Origin: DASRHT01 sp035293765
GTDB lineage: Bacteria > Chloroflexota > Ktedonobacteria > Ktedonobacterales > Ktedonobacteraceae
Assembly (NCBI GenBank): GCA_035293765.1
Contig: DATGMF010000080.1
Location: 17,739 to 81,738, forward strand
Length of the DNA: 64,000 nucleotides
Direction of reading: 5' to 3'
Position numbers and translations under genes: made by a program. This document shows, in pieces, positions 26,248 to 33,490 of this stretch (position 1 is its first letter; each line of letters starts with the position of its first letter). The notes beneath the pieces were generated by a model that saw only the letters and a list, made by a program, of their open reading frames with translations, was not told where the DNA came from and did no database searches.

Positions 26248-26481
26248 TCACGGCTGCGGCCAGGGCTCCCCGAAGGGGACTTTATTGGATAATTGCAGGG
26301 TAGAGCCCAGCATATGAAGCACAGGGAGGTGGAGCGCGGCGGCGCTCCAGGTCGCAAGACCGACAACCGCCATCAGGATGGCTATGCTCAGCATGCCATA
26401 TCGGGTAGCTGAGGAGAGCATCATCCTTGAGAACCACGAAAAAACGACATTTCGTACACGAGTTACACGCTGCGCTGCCAT
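26248..26481 (-). CDS. 77-residue membrane pro-peptide with GEPWP C-terminus
   Basis: The frame has a very good Shine-Dalgarno (AAGGAGATAAAAG). A basic, amphipathic N-terminus (1-28) is followed by a hydrophobic span (about 29-58) and a short exposed tail ending LQLSNKVPFGEPWPQP. The tail matches the 14-residue peptide at 23365-23409. The divergent neighbour is a CPBP intramembrane protease, a class that processes peptide pheromones and bacteriocins. Downstream are an NHLP-like gene and a SARP gene. I infer a pro-peptide whose tail is released as a signal. The layout recalls AgrD but lacks its Cys and acidic tail. Confidence 0.65.
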   Translation of the reverse strand: MAAQRVTRVRNVVFSWFSRMMLSSATRYGMLSIAILMAVVGLATWSAAALHLPVLHMLGSTLQLSNKVPFGEPWPQP

Positions 26482-26558
26482 CTTTTATCTCCTTCGTTTG
26501 TACTTGCGTAGGAATGATCTTATAAACATTGCGGCCAGAAGACCTTTATCGTTCTGAC

Positions 26559-26643
26559 TGGTGAAAGCATAGCCCGGCAATCTTTACAGATCATTCGCGC
26601 CTCCTTCGCATACTAAGACATGGCTCTTCGCAGTCTCTTCGCA
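26559..26643 (-). promoter_or_regulatory. Predicted SARP-type promoter of the pro-peptide/SARP operon
   Basis: The minus strand holds five heptamer positions at strict 11-bp period: TGCGAAG (26637-26643), TGCGAAG (26626-26632), a degenerate unit (26615-26621), TGCGAAG (26604-26610) and CGCGAAT (26593-26599). Exactly 21 bp further lies TATGCT (26566-26571). This is the strongest array of its kind in the window and implies autoregulation by the SARP it drives. Confidence 0.75.
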
Positions 26644-26732
26644 TTTCAGACACGTTTACCACACCAAAACGTTACTATTGACCGTCATGCTATGATTTTT
26701 ATGCATCATAGTTGAGTAAGGGCGAAACGAGC

Positions 26733-27503
26733 TTGGAGAAAATTTACAAAAGCGTAAAAACATGGACTATCCGCTCTCCATTCCTTTTTGCGCTGGCATT
26801 CTTTGTGATCAGTTCTTGCCTGGATATAGGCATCATTTTTGCGGGACAGAGTGGGGTATTAGCAGGGAATGCGGGTATTATCGATGTCAGTGCGCAATCG
26901 CTCCTGGCATTAGGAACGCTTGGGGGGCTGGGGTGGCTGCGAGCTGCGGGCTTCAATCGCCCGGCGGAGTGGCGGGATCTACATCTCTTATGGGTGCCTG
27001 CGCTGCTGGCGCTCTTCTACTTTGCATCGACGCTGGTCACTCCCGCAGCCAGTGCAGGCGTGGTTATTTTTGCCGTCATTGCTGCATTACTCACGGGGTT
27101 AGACGAAGAAGCGCGTTTCCGAGGGGTGATTTTGCAGTCCCTCTCACCTCTTGGGTCTTTAGCGGCGGCGGCGCTTTCAAGCCTTTTCTTCGCCCTGGCC
27201 CATCTCAACAACCTGCTTGCTCACGCTCCACCGCTCATCGCTCTTGCGCAGATTGTCGGAGCGTTCCTGCTCGGCTTTGGCTTCGCCTCCTGCCGGTTGC
27301 GCACCAGAACGCTCTGGCCGCTCATTTTCTTCCACGCGCTTTATGATCTTCCTGCTGACATTACACTTTTCAACGCCAGTAATGCCAGCACAATCAATGC
27401 AACGCTGGCAACGATCTCGCCGCTGGCGACGGCTCTTGTCCTCATCATTCCAGGCTTTATCCTCGCCTGCTACGGCCTGTTCTTACTGCGCCCACGACGG
27501 TGA
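26733..27503 (+). CDS. CPBP-family intramembrane metalloprotease
   Basis: A 256-residue protein with about seven spans and the CPBP/Abi motifs: DEEARFRG (EExxxR), FFALAH (FxxxH) and FFHALYD (HxxxD/B). These glutamate-type intramembrane proteases process prenylated or membrane-embedded peptides and are common next to bacteriocin and pheromone genes. The TTG at 26733 is preferred (AAGGG 10 bp upstream) over a TTG at 26712 without Shine-Dalgarno. It is divergent from the pro-peptide gene, which is its most likely substrate. Confidence 0.85.
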   Translation: MEKIYKSVKTWTIRSPFLFALAFFVISSCLDIGIIFAGQSGVLAGNAGIIDVSAQSLLALGTLGGLGWLRAAGFNRPAEWRDLHLLWVPALLALFYFASTLVTPAASAGVVIFAVIAALLTGLDEEARFRGVILQSLSPLGSLAAAALSSLFFALAHLNNLLAHAPPLIALAQIVGAFLLGFGFASCRLRTRTLWPLIFFHALYDLPADITLFNASNASTINATLATISPLATALVLIIPGFILACYGLFLLRPRR

Positions 27504-27520
27504 AAAGCGGGCAAATGTCA

Positions 27521-27709
27521 CTAAAGCGTTAACCGACCGGTTGCTACCAGCCAGCGCAAAAATTCCAGACGGCGCACTTGTGCCGAAACCTGTTGCTTCT
27601 CCCTTTCAAGATAATTGCTGCGAAACTGGCTCAGCAGCTCTATTTGAGCCTGGGTAAAGCCGGCATCGACCAGGCACTCATACCTTTTCTCGATTTCTTC
27701 ACTGTTCAT
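27521..27709 (-). CDS. Small hypothetical protein
   Basis: A 62-residue charged helical protein beginning MNSEEIEKRYECLVDAGFTQAQIELLSQ, with AAGGGA 8 bp upstream (a GTG one codon earlier is also possible). Its N-terminal half resembles small domains of unknown function frequent in Chloroflexota. It converges with the CPBP protease gene, only 17 bp apart. Confidence 0.6.
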   Translation of the reverse strand: MNSEEIEKRYECLVDAGFTQAQIELLSQFRSNYLEREKQQVSAQVRRLEFLRWLVATGRLTL

Positions 27710-27747
27710 CACGTCGTTCCCTTTAGCAACCAGACAGCTTGTTCTTA

Positions 27748-27814
27748 CAGACGGCCAATGCTCCCATGATGAATCGGGGAGCCACAGCTCAGGCCGTCTG
27801 CAACAAATGGCTTG
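27748..27814. repeat. Structured dispersed element, copy 1
   Basis: The outer stem CAGACGGCC/GGCCGTCTG encloses an inner hairpin GCTCCC/GGGAGC, followed by a conserved tail CAACAAATGGCTT. It lies in the 300-bp gap upstream of the RmlA-type gene. A second copy at 33412-33490 shows a compensatory base-pair change in the outer stem, so the folded form is conserved. Confidence 0.6.
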
Positions 27815-28017
27815 CGATGCATTTTAAAAACATACTACGAAGGACGCACGCATCTTGCTCGATGCGCATGCTATGAGCAAAGCATAGGCTTAAATACTTG
27901 CTTGATACTTACCCCTGCTAAAAGCTTCCGGCAAGAGGACGGGCGTTATACTTATCTCAGTTATTGAAATTCGTTCTCCACAAGGAGCAGTGAACTTCAC
28001 CTTTGGGATGGAAATAT

Positions 28018-29148
28018 ATGAAAGCATTGATTCTGAGCGGGGGCAAAGGCACACGCCTCCAGCCCCTCACTTCCACTCATGCCAAACAATTAGTGCCCAT
28101 AGCAAATAAACCTGTGCTGTTCTACGTCCTGGAAACGATTGTCGAATCCGGCATTACGGATATTGGTATTATCGTAGGGGAGACGCACGAATCTATCCGC
28201 GCCGCAGTCAAGGACGGTAAACAATTTGGCCCTGATGTCACTATCACCTACATTTACCAGGAACAGCCTCTCGGATTAGCTCACGCGGTCAAGATCGCCC
28301 AACCGTTTCTCCAGAACGACCGTTTTCTGATGTTTCTTGGGGATAACTTCATTCAGGAGAGTATTAAGGACCTGGTGCATCAATTCTCCTCTCCCGCTTG
28401 CAGCTTCCAGGCGCGCGTATTGCTTAAACAGGTTCCTAACCCGGAGATATTTGGCGTCGCGCAACTCCAGACCGACGACGGCCAACCGTTTAATGCTGAG
28501 CTCCATCTGCACAACGACCATGTTCGCATTGCACGCCTGATCGAGAAACCAAAGGAGCCGGTCAGCAACTTCGCTGTCGTAGGCATCTACTTCTTCGATG
28601 CCCATATCTTTGAGGCGATCAATGCTATCACCCCTTCACGACGCGGTGAGCTTGAAATCACAGACGCTATTCAGTACCTGATCGAACATCACTATACCGT
28701 ACGCCCCTACATCGTCTGCGGACCCTGGATCGATACCGGCAACAAAGAGGATATGCTCAATGCTAATCGCGTCGTGCTCAGCCACCTGAAGAGATGCATC
28801 GCTCCCAGCGCCAGTATAGACGCAACATCACGAGTCGATGGCGACGTTGTTCTCGAAGATAATGTCACGCTTATCAATAGTGTTGTGCGCGGACCCGCGA
28901 TCATCGGGCGCAATGCTACCCTGGCAAATGCCAGTATCGGCCCTTTTACCTCCCTGGCTCATAACTGCGTGGTGATTAACAGCGAGATTGAGCATAGCAT
29001 CGTGCTGGAAGAATGCCTGATCCGCGACATCGACCGCTGCATTGAAGATAGTCTTATCGGCTCGCAAACAGAGATCCTGCCGTACTCAGCCAAACCAGGA
29101 ACCTATAGCTTCCTGCTCGGCGATCATAGCCACGTAGGGGCGCTTTGA
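28018..29148 (+). CDS. Glucose-1-phosphate thymidylyltransferase, long form
   Basis: A 376-residue sugar nucleotidyltransferase of the long RmlA (TIGR01208) type. The N-terminal Rossmann-like domain has LSGGKGTRLQPLT and the catalytic context SHAKQLVPIANKPVL, FLGDNF. The C-terminal part shows left-handed beta-helix hexapeptide repeats (NATLANASIGPFTSLAHNCVVINSEI region). It makes dTDP-glucose, the entry to deoxysugars. The start at ATG 28018 was chosen over a TTG five codons earlier. It may feed the GT1 enzyme at 13 kb. Confidence 0.88.
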   Translation: MKALILSGGKGTRLQPLTSTHAKQLVPIANKPVLFYVLETIVESGITDIGIIVGETHESIRAAVKDGKQFGPDVTITYIYQEQPLGLAHAVKIAQPFLQNDRFLMFLGDNFIQESIKDLVHQFSSPACSFQARVLLKQVPNPEIFGVAQLQTDDGQPFNAELHLHNDHVRIARLIEKPKEPVSNFAVVGIYFFDAHIFEAINAITPSRRGELEITDAIQYLIEHHYTVRPYIVCGPWIDTGNKEDMLNANRVVLSHLKRCIAPSASIDATSRVDGDVVLEDNVTLINSVVRGPAIIGRNATLANASIGPFTSLAHNCVVINSEIEHSIVLEECLIRDIDRCIEDSLIGSQTEILPYSAKPGTYSFLLGDHSHVGAL

Positions 29149-29156
29149 AAGCGGAT

Positions 29157-29175
29157 AGGTGTAACCACCTTTTTT
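29157..29175 (+). terminator. Short terminator after the nucleotidyltransferase
   Basis: The stem AGGTG/CACCT with a TAAC loop followed by a T-run, 8 bp after the stop codon. Confidence 0.6.
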
Positions 29176-29193
29176 GATCAAGATAAGATAGCA

Positions 29194-29241
29194 CGCCCAA
29201 AGCAGCAGGGAAAGTACTTCTTCTACTGCTTCGGGCGTTTT
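29194..29241 (+). terminator. Second terminator-like hairpin
   Basis: The stem CGCCC-AAGCAG/CTGCTT-GGGCG is followed by TTTT. It follows the first terminator by 20 bp. The 425 bp from here to 29665 hold a small AATGTGTCC hairpin (29281-29303) and the minus-strand terminator at 29607 but no gene I can support. Confidence 0.65.
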
Positions 29242-29606
29242 GTTTACTCCATCAACCAGTTTTCCCCTCTCATCAACAGCAATGTGTCCGAGCTGGACAC
29301 ATTGCTCTAACCGCTTGAACGAGCCGTAGCGACCAGCTTGAACTGACGTTTTCCACATAGAATGGCGAGAATTCTTGCCTCTTTTCTCTCTCTCAGGTAT
29401 GCTTACGGACAAAAGTATGGCGACAAATCGGCCTGTACGTGCAATTTTTACGAAAAAGTACGATGTAGCAGAGAACTGTTCAATTTACCCTCACCTATCT
29501 GTGCTGTGGCAATAGGAACAAGCAGTTCGTGAAGCGAAAGCGTTCTCGGAGCAGAAGCTCAAACACTGGAATATGAAGCGCTCGAAGCTTCTGTTGAAGG
29601 GGGAGC

Positions 29607-29638
29607 ACCAACCAGGACAGCATAGCCACCTGGTTGGT
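29607..29638 (-). terminator. Terminator-like hairpin after accA
   Basis: A perfect 10-bp stem ACCAACCAGG/CCTGGTTGGT with a 12-nt loop, 27 bp beyond the stop codon of the carboxyltransferase alpha gene. Confidence 0.55.
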
Positions 29639-29665
29639 AGAAGATTTATGCAATGCAGACGCCGG

Positions 29666-30634
29666 TCAGGATGTGGTCGCCACGGCCACGCGCGTGAAGG
29701 CCCCAATCGATCTGTACTTCTGGTAGCGTTCCTCAATCAGCTCATTGATAGCATAACGCTCCAGTTCGTCCAGATGCATGAGTAACTTCTCTTTCAAGTA
29801 CCCTACAGCCAGATGGGGGCTATGATGCGCACCACCTACCGGTTCCGGTACGAGCTCATCAATAATGCCCATGGCTAGAAGCTCGCGTGCGCTAATGCGC
29901 ATGGTATTGGCAGCTTCGGACGCGAAAGCCTTATCACGCCAGAGAATGGAGGCCGCCGCTTCTGGCGCAGCCACCGTGTACACACTGTTTTCAAGCATCA
30001 GCAAACGATCAGCCACACCGAGAGCGAGCGCCCCGCCGCTTCCGCCCTCGCCGATCACCACGGAGATGATCGGCACCCGCAGGCGCGACATCAGCAGGAG
30101 ATTCGCCGCTATTGCGCCGGATTGACCATGCTCCTCATCCTCCAGCCCGGGAAATGCCCCCGGCGTATCAATCAAGCAAACAACAGGAAGACGAAATTTT
30201 TCTGCCATGCTCATCAAACGATATGCCTTGCGATACCCTTCAGGATGAGGCATACCCAGGTTACGGTAGCGCAATTCCTGCATATCATGCCCCTTCTGCT
30301 GACCGATAAACATCACAGTGTTACCGGCTAACACCCCCAGGCCCCCCACAATAGCATGGTCGTCGCCGAATGCACGATCACCATGCAGTTCCATAAAATC
30401 ATCGCAGATTGCTTGCAGATAATCGATAGTGGTGGGCCGATCCTTGTGGCGCGCAACCTGGACCGTTTGCCACGAGGTGAGATGCGCGTAGATCTCCTTT
30501 GTCCGTGCGTGTAAAGCACTGATTGCTCTATCCAGACGCTGCTGCGATGCCTCGTCATGGCACTCCTGCTGCAACTCTCGAATCTTTTCCGCGTCTGCCG
30601 CGAGTTCCTGTTCAAAATCCAGGTCGTAATGCAT
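29666..30634 (-). CDS. accA: Acetyl-CoA carboxylase carboxyltransferase subunit alpha
   Basis: A 322-residue AccA. It shows the HKDRPTTIDYLQAICDDFMELHGDRAFGDD block, GQQKGHD and the crotonase-like GEGGSGGALALGVADRLLMLENSVYTVAAPEAAASILW segment, all conserved in AccA. With AccD it transfers the carboxyl group from biotin to acetyl-CoA to make malonyl-CoA. The gene lies 6 bp after accD. Clustering with fabD and salicylate genes suggests dedicated malonyl-CoA supply for a polyketide. accB/accC are not in this window. Confidence 0.93.
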   Translation of the reverse strand: MHYDLDFEQELAADAEKIRELQQECHDEASQQRLDRAISALHARTKEIYAHLTSWQTVQVARHKDRPTTIDYLQAICDDFMELHGDRAFGDDHAIVGGLGVLAGNTVMFIGQQKGHDMQELRYRNLGMPHPEGYRKAYRLMSMAEKFRLPVVCLIDTPGAFPGLEDEEHGQSGAIAANLLLMSRLRVPIISVVIGEGGSGGALALGVADRLLMLENSVYTVAAPEAAASILWRDKAFASEAANTMRISARELLAMGIIDELVPEPVGGAHHSPHLAVGYLKEKLLMHLDELERYAINELIEERYQKYRSIGAFTRVAVATTS

Positions 30635-30640
30635 CTTTTT

Positions 30641-31567
30641 TTACTCCTGATCCGCTAAAGCCCTGTGTACTTGCAACATATCGCTGCTGCGCCGCCATAT
30701 CCCAGCTTGCGCGCTCATACACAGCAGACGGGCGAGCGTTTGCCGCAGTTCGTGCCTGGGCACAACCGCGTCTATCAGGCCATGCTGGTAGGCGAACTCT
30801 GCCGTCACCGCATCTTTCGGCAACTGAATATGCATAAATTGCTCTATCACGCGGGGACCGGCAAAGCAGACCAGCGCGCCCGGTTCCGCCAGGATGACAT
30901 CACCCAGCATGGCAAAGCTGGCAGTCACGCCGCCCGTAGTGGGATCGGTTAATAAACTGAAGAACGGCAACCTGGCCTCGCCCAGCTTAGCGAGGGCCGC
31001 AGAGGTTTTTGCCATCTGCATGAGCGAAAACAGGCCCTCCTGCATACGCGCTCCACCTGAGGCTGAGGCGATAAAGACAGGGATGTGCATCTCGATCCCC
31101 AGCTCAATCGCGCGGGTAATCTTTTCACCCACCGCCGCGCCCATGCTGCCACCGATGAAGCGAAAATCCATCACGGCAAGAGCGAGGGGGAGCGTATCAA
31201 TAGCAGCATGACCAATCACCACCGCCTCGTTTAGCTGCACTTTCTGCCGCTCTTTCGCCAGCTTCTCCGCGTATACCTGGGATTGGTTCACAAACTGGAG
31301 CGGATCGACAGAGGCTATATCGTGATCTACCTCAACAAAACTCCCCGCATCTACCAGCATTTCAATGCGCTCATACGCGCTCAGCTTGAAATGATAGCCG
31401 CAATGCGAGCAGATTTTCAGGTTGCGCTGGTGGTCTCGTTCGTACATAATTTCTTTGCATTGCGGACACTTCACAGCGATATTGCTCGGGATGATAATCT
31501 GTGCTCGCTCCATCTCTACGGAAGCTCTCTCTCCGCTTCCTGCTACGGTCGTGATGGCCGGGACCAT
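30641..31567 (-). CDS. accD: Acetyl-CoA carboxylase carboxyltransferase subunit beta
   Basis: A 308-residue AccD with the N-terminal zinc ribbon (Cys34, Cys37, Cys53, Cys56: CPQC and CSHC) and the carboxyltransferase core (GASGGARMQEGLFSLMQMAKTSAA, PTTGGVTASFAMLGDVILAEPGALVCFAGPRVIEQ). It partners AccA. It is the second gene of the fabD-accD-accA operon with a strong AAAGGAGG start signal. Confidence 0.94.
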   Translation of the reverse strand: MVPAITTVAGSGERASVEMERAQIIIPSNIAVKCPQCKEIMYERDHQRNLKICSHCGYHFKLSAYERIEMLVDAGSFVEVDHDIASVDPLQFVNQSQVYAEKLAKERQKVQLNEAVVIGHAAIDTLPLALAVMDFRFIGGSMGAAVGEKITRAIELGIEMHIPVFIASASGGARMQEGLFSLMQMAKTSAALAKLGEARLPFFSLLTDPTTGGVTASFAMLGDVILAEPGALVCFAGPRVIEQFMHIQLPKDAVTAEFAYQHGLIDAVVPRHELRQTLARLLCMSAQAGIWRRSSDMLQVHRALADQE

Positions 31568-31622
31568 GTCTCCTCCTTTGTTCTGTCTCTAACCTCTTGC
31601 TCTCGCACGAGGGCAACATCTG

Positions 31623-32573
31623 TTATGCATGAATGGGGGCGTTGAGTGTGGTGGCAACTGCGTGGAGCTTCTCTGTCGTCTCTGCCGCGAAAATGCGACT
31701 GCCGGGCGCAAGCGAGCGCACCAGCCTGGTAAGCACCTGAGAAGCGCCAACTTCCACGAAGGTGTCACAGCCAGCCGCCAGCAGCGTTTCAACGCAGTTC
31801 ACCCATTGAACTGGGCTGGTGATCTGCGCCGTTAGCTCCTGGCGAATCTCGTGGCTATCAGTTAAAATGGCGCCGGAAACATTGGCAACCAGTGGAACCT
31901 GCGGTTCGCGCCAGAGCAACCGCCGCATCAACGCGGTAAGGGCGGATTGCACCGGAGCCATCAGCGCGGAATGAAATGCGCCTCCTACCGGCAAACGTAT
32001 CGCCCTCACATTCTGCAACGTGCTGGTCGTCGCCATTAGCGCCCGCACGCCCGCCTCTACGCCCGAAACTACGAACTGCGTGTGCGTGTTTCTGTTGGTG
32101 ATCGCAACATAATGTTCACGCGAGATATCAGTACACAGGGTCTGTAATTCATCTGCCGTCAGGCCCACCACAGCCGCCATTGCCCCCGGTCGCTCTTTCT
32201 GTATCTGGTGCATCAGTTTTCCCCTCTGGCTCACCAGGTACAGCCCATCTTCGTAGGAAAGGACTCCTGCCGCCGTTGCCGCTGTATACTCGCCGAGGCT
32301 ATGACCGGCTACGATATCCGGGCGAAGACCGAGTCGATATGCGTACTCGGTCAAAGCCAGCGAGTGAGCAAAAAGCGCGGGCTGAGCGATCTGGGTCTGG
32401 CTTAGCAGCTCAAGAGGCCCCTCCAGACAATAGCGAGTCACCGGCAAATCAGCTATGCCATCGCTGCTGAGCAAGTAGCGCGTATACAGTTCAGGCGCAG
32501 TCTCCATGAGATCGCGGCCCATCCCGATCTTTTGTGAGCCCTGTCCCGGATAAAGAAATGCGATCTTCCCCAA
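31623..32573 (-). CDS. fabD: Malonyl-CoA:ACP transacylase
   Basis: A 316-residue FabD. The N-terminal GQGSQ motif (10-14), nucleophile Ser92 in GHSLGEY, Arg117 and catalytic His201 are all in place. It loads malonyl units onto an acyl carrier protein. It starts at TTG 32573 with AGGAG 8 bp upstream. No acyl carrier protein or ketosynthase gene is adjacent, unlike the usual fabD context, so it may serve the biosynthetic cluster. Confidence 0.93.
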   Translation of the reverse strand: MGKIAFLYPGQGSQKIGMGRDLMETAPELYTRYLLSSDGIADLPVTRYCLEGPLELLSQTQIAQPALFAHSLALTEYAYRLGLRPDIVAGHSLGEYTAATAAGVLSYEDGLYLVSQRGKLMHQIQKERPGAMAAVVGLTADELQTLCTDISREHYVAITNRNTHTQFVVSGVEAGVRALMATTSTLQNVRAIRLPVGGAFHSALMAPVQSALTALMRRLLWREPQVPLVANVSGAILTDSHEIRQELTAQITSPVQWVNCVETLLAAGCDTFVEVGASQVLTRLVRSLAPGSRIFAAETTEKLHAVATTLNAPIHA

Positions 32574-32692
32574 TGCTGTTCTCCTTTCTCAGGATGATTA
32601 TTCACTCCCGGTCCTTTTATGCTGGACCGGCCTGTATGACGAAGAACGTGATTGTCTTACCTCCTGCACGCTTCCCACCTGGAGCTTTTCTG

Positions 32693-32735
32693 GCATTAGT
32701 TGTAACACAATCATTATCTATAGCATTAGTTGTAA
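32693..32735 (-). promoter_or_regulatory. Pair of 13-bp direct repeats upstream of fabD
   Basis: GCATTAGTTGTAA occurs at 32693-32705 and 32723-32735 (30-bp period). On the minus strand AT-rich TATAGATAAT sequence lies between them. This suits operators around a promoter of the fabD-accD-accA operon. Confidence 0.45.
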
Positions 32736-32851
32736 TACGCTCGCATTTCCTCTGAATTACGTTAAAAATAAGTTATTCATTTAGTGTGTGCCTGATTCCG
32801 AGTGTATTCGCCCTTGCAAAGCGGATCTTGCGCGGCTTCGCCGCGCGAGGC

Positions 32852-32910
32852 GTGGTGGAGGGGGTGTGGGAATATACGCGAAGCGCATGTTCCCACACCC
32901 CCTCCACCAC
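32852..32910. repeat. 21-bp perfect hairpin in the fabD upstream gap
   Basis: The stem beginning GTGGTGGAGGGGGTGTGGG pairs perfectly over 21 bp around a 17-nt loop; a smaller CGCGGC-TTC-GCCGCG hairpin precedes it (32831-32845). No T-tract follows. It looks like a mobile or REP-like palindrome rather than a terminator. Confidence 0.55.
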
Positions 32911-32976
32911 TCGGCGAGCGTCTGCGACGTGAGCGTGCGCTCCTGCTGAGAATCAGACTCGTACGTACACTTTAAC

Positions 32977-33022
32977 GTGAAGAGAGGTGGTACAAGTCGA
33001 AGTCTGTACCACCTCTCTTCAC
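32977..33022 (-). terminator. Hairpin after the small gene at 33065
   Basis: A perfect 18-bp stem starting GTGAAGAGAGGTGGTAC around a 10-nt loop, about 40 bp beyond the stop of the minus-strand gene ending at 33065. Confidence 0.55.
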
Positions 33023-33064
33023 ATAGGATGTAAAAACATCGTTATAGCAATTACTTCTCCCAAA

Positions 33065-33370
33065 TCAGGCCCATCCCCAGCGTGCGCCGACGATATTCGT
33101 CCACTCTTTCAGCTCTTTCTCCCAATACTCCTCATCGTCGTCTTTACTCCCTCTTTCAACCAGCGCAAATGAAGGATTCACCAGGGAGATGCACACCTGC
33201 TGTACATCTTTACCGTCGTTTGCGATCAGCCCCTGGCTGCCTGCGCTATCAACTTCTATCCCTTTATACATCCACCCCAGGGTATCAAGAAGACTGAGAG
33301 TCAGAGACCTCTTGTCGTAAAGGGCAATCACCGTTTGCTCAAATGTGGTGTAGGTTGTTCTCGTTCTCAT
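33065..33370 (-). CDS. Small hypothetical protein
   Basis: A 101-residue protein with an acidic C-terminal part (KDDDEEYWEKELKEW). It reads like a small soluble alpha/beta protein; no family is recognised and no carrier-protein Ser motif (GxDS) is present. It lies between the salicylate operon and the fabD operon on the same strand, about 40 bp downstream of a structured repeat. An AAGGT 11 bp upstream is a weak start signal. Confidence 0.5.
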   Translation of the reverse strand: MRTRTTYTTFEQTVIALYDKRSLTLSLLDTLGWMYKGIEVDSAGSQGLIANDGKDVQQVCISLVNPSFALVERGSKDDDEEYWEKELKEWTNIVGARWGWA

Positions 33371-33411
33371 CGCAGTTCTACCTTGCCTGGTGATAATAGC
33401 TTGCTTGCTAT

Positions 33412-33490
33412 GCAGATGGTCAACGCCGCTGACGCGCTCCCACGATGAAGCGGGGAGCTACAACTCAGGCTATCTGCAAGAAATGGCTTA
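33412..33490. repeat. Structured dispersed element, copy 2
   Basis: The outer stem GCAGATGGTC/GGCTATCTGC, with the inner hairpin GCTCCC/GGGAGC and tail AAGAAATGGCTTA, matches the element at 27748-27814. A C-G pair of copy 1 is a T-A pair here, and two others are wobble-compatible. It overlaps the last codon of the AMP-ligase gene. Confidence 0.6.

Noticed and set aside
26248..26481. AgrD-type cyclic lactone autoinducer
   Set aside because: The amphipathic N-terminus, span and Pro-rich tail recall AgrD, but there is no Cys, no acidic recognition tail and no AgrB gene; a CPBP protease is present instead.
27748..27814. Hammerhead ribozyme
   Set aside because: GATGAA in the loop resembles part of a hammerhead core, but the required CTGATGA and GAAA core elements and three-stem order are missing.
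29086..29412. 108-residue minus-strand frame behind the RmlA-type gene
   Set aside because: It overlaps the coding end of that gene and contains both its terminators, so it is not a gene.
20319..32573. Complete type II PKS cluster
   Set aside because: Tailoring and precursor genes are present, but no ketosynthase pair or carrier protein was found on either strand.
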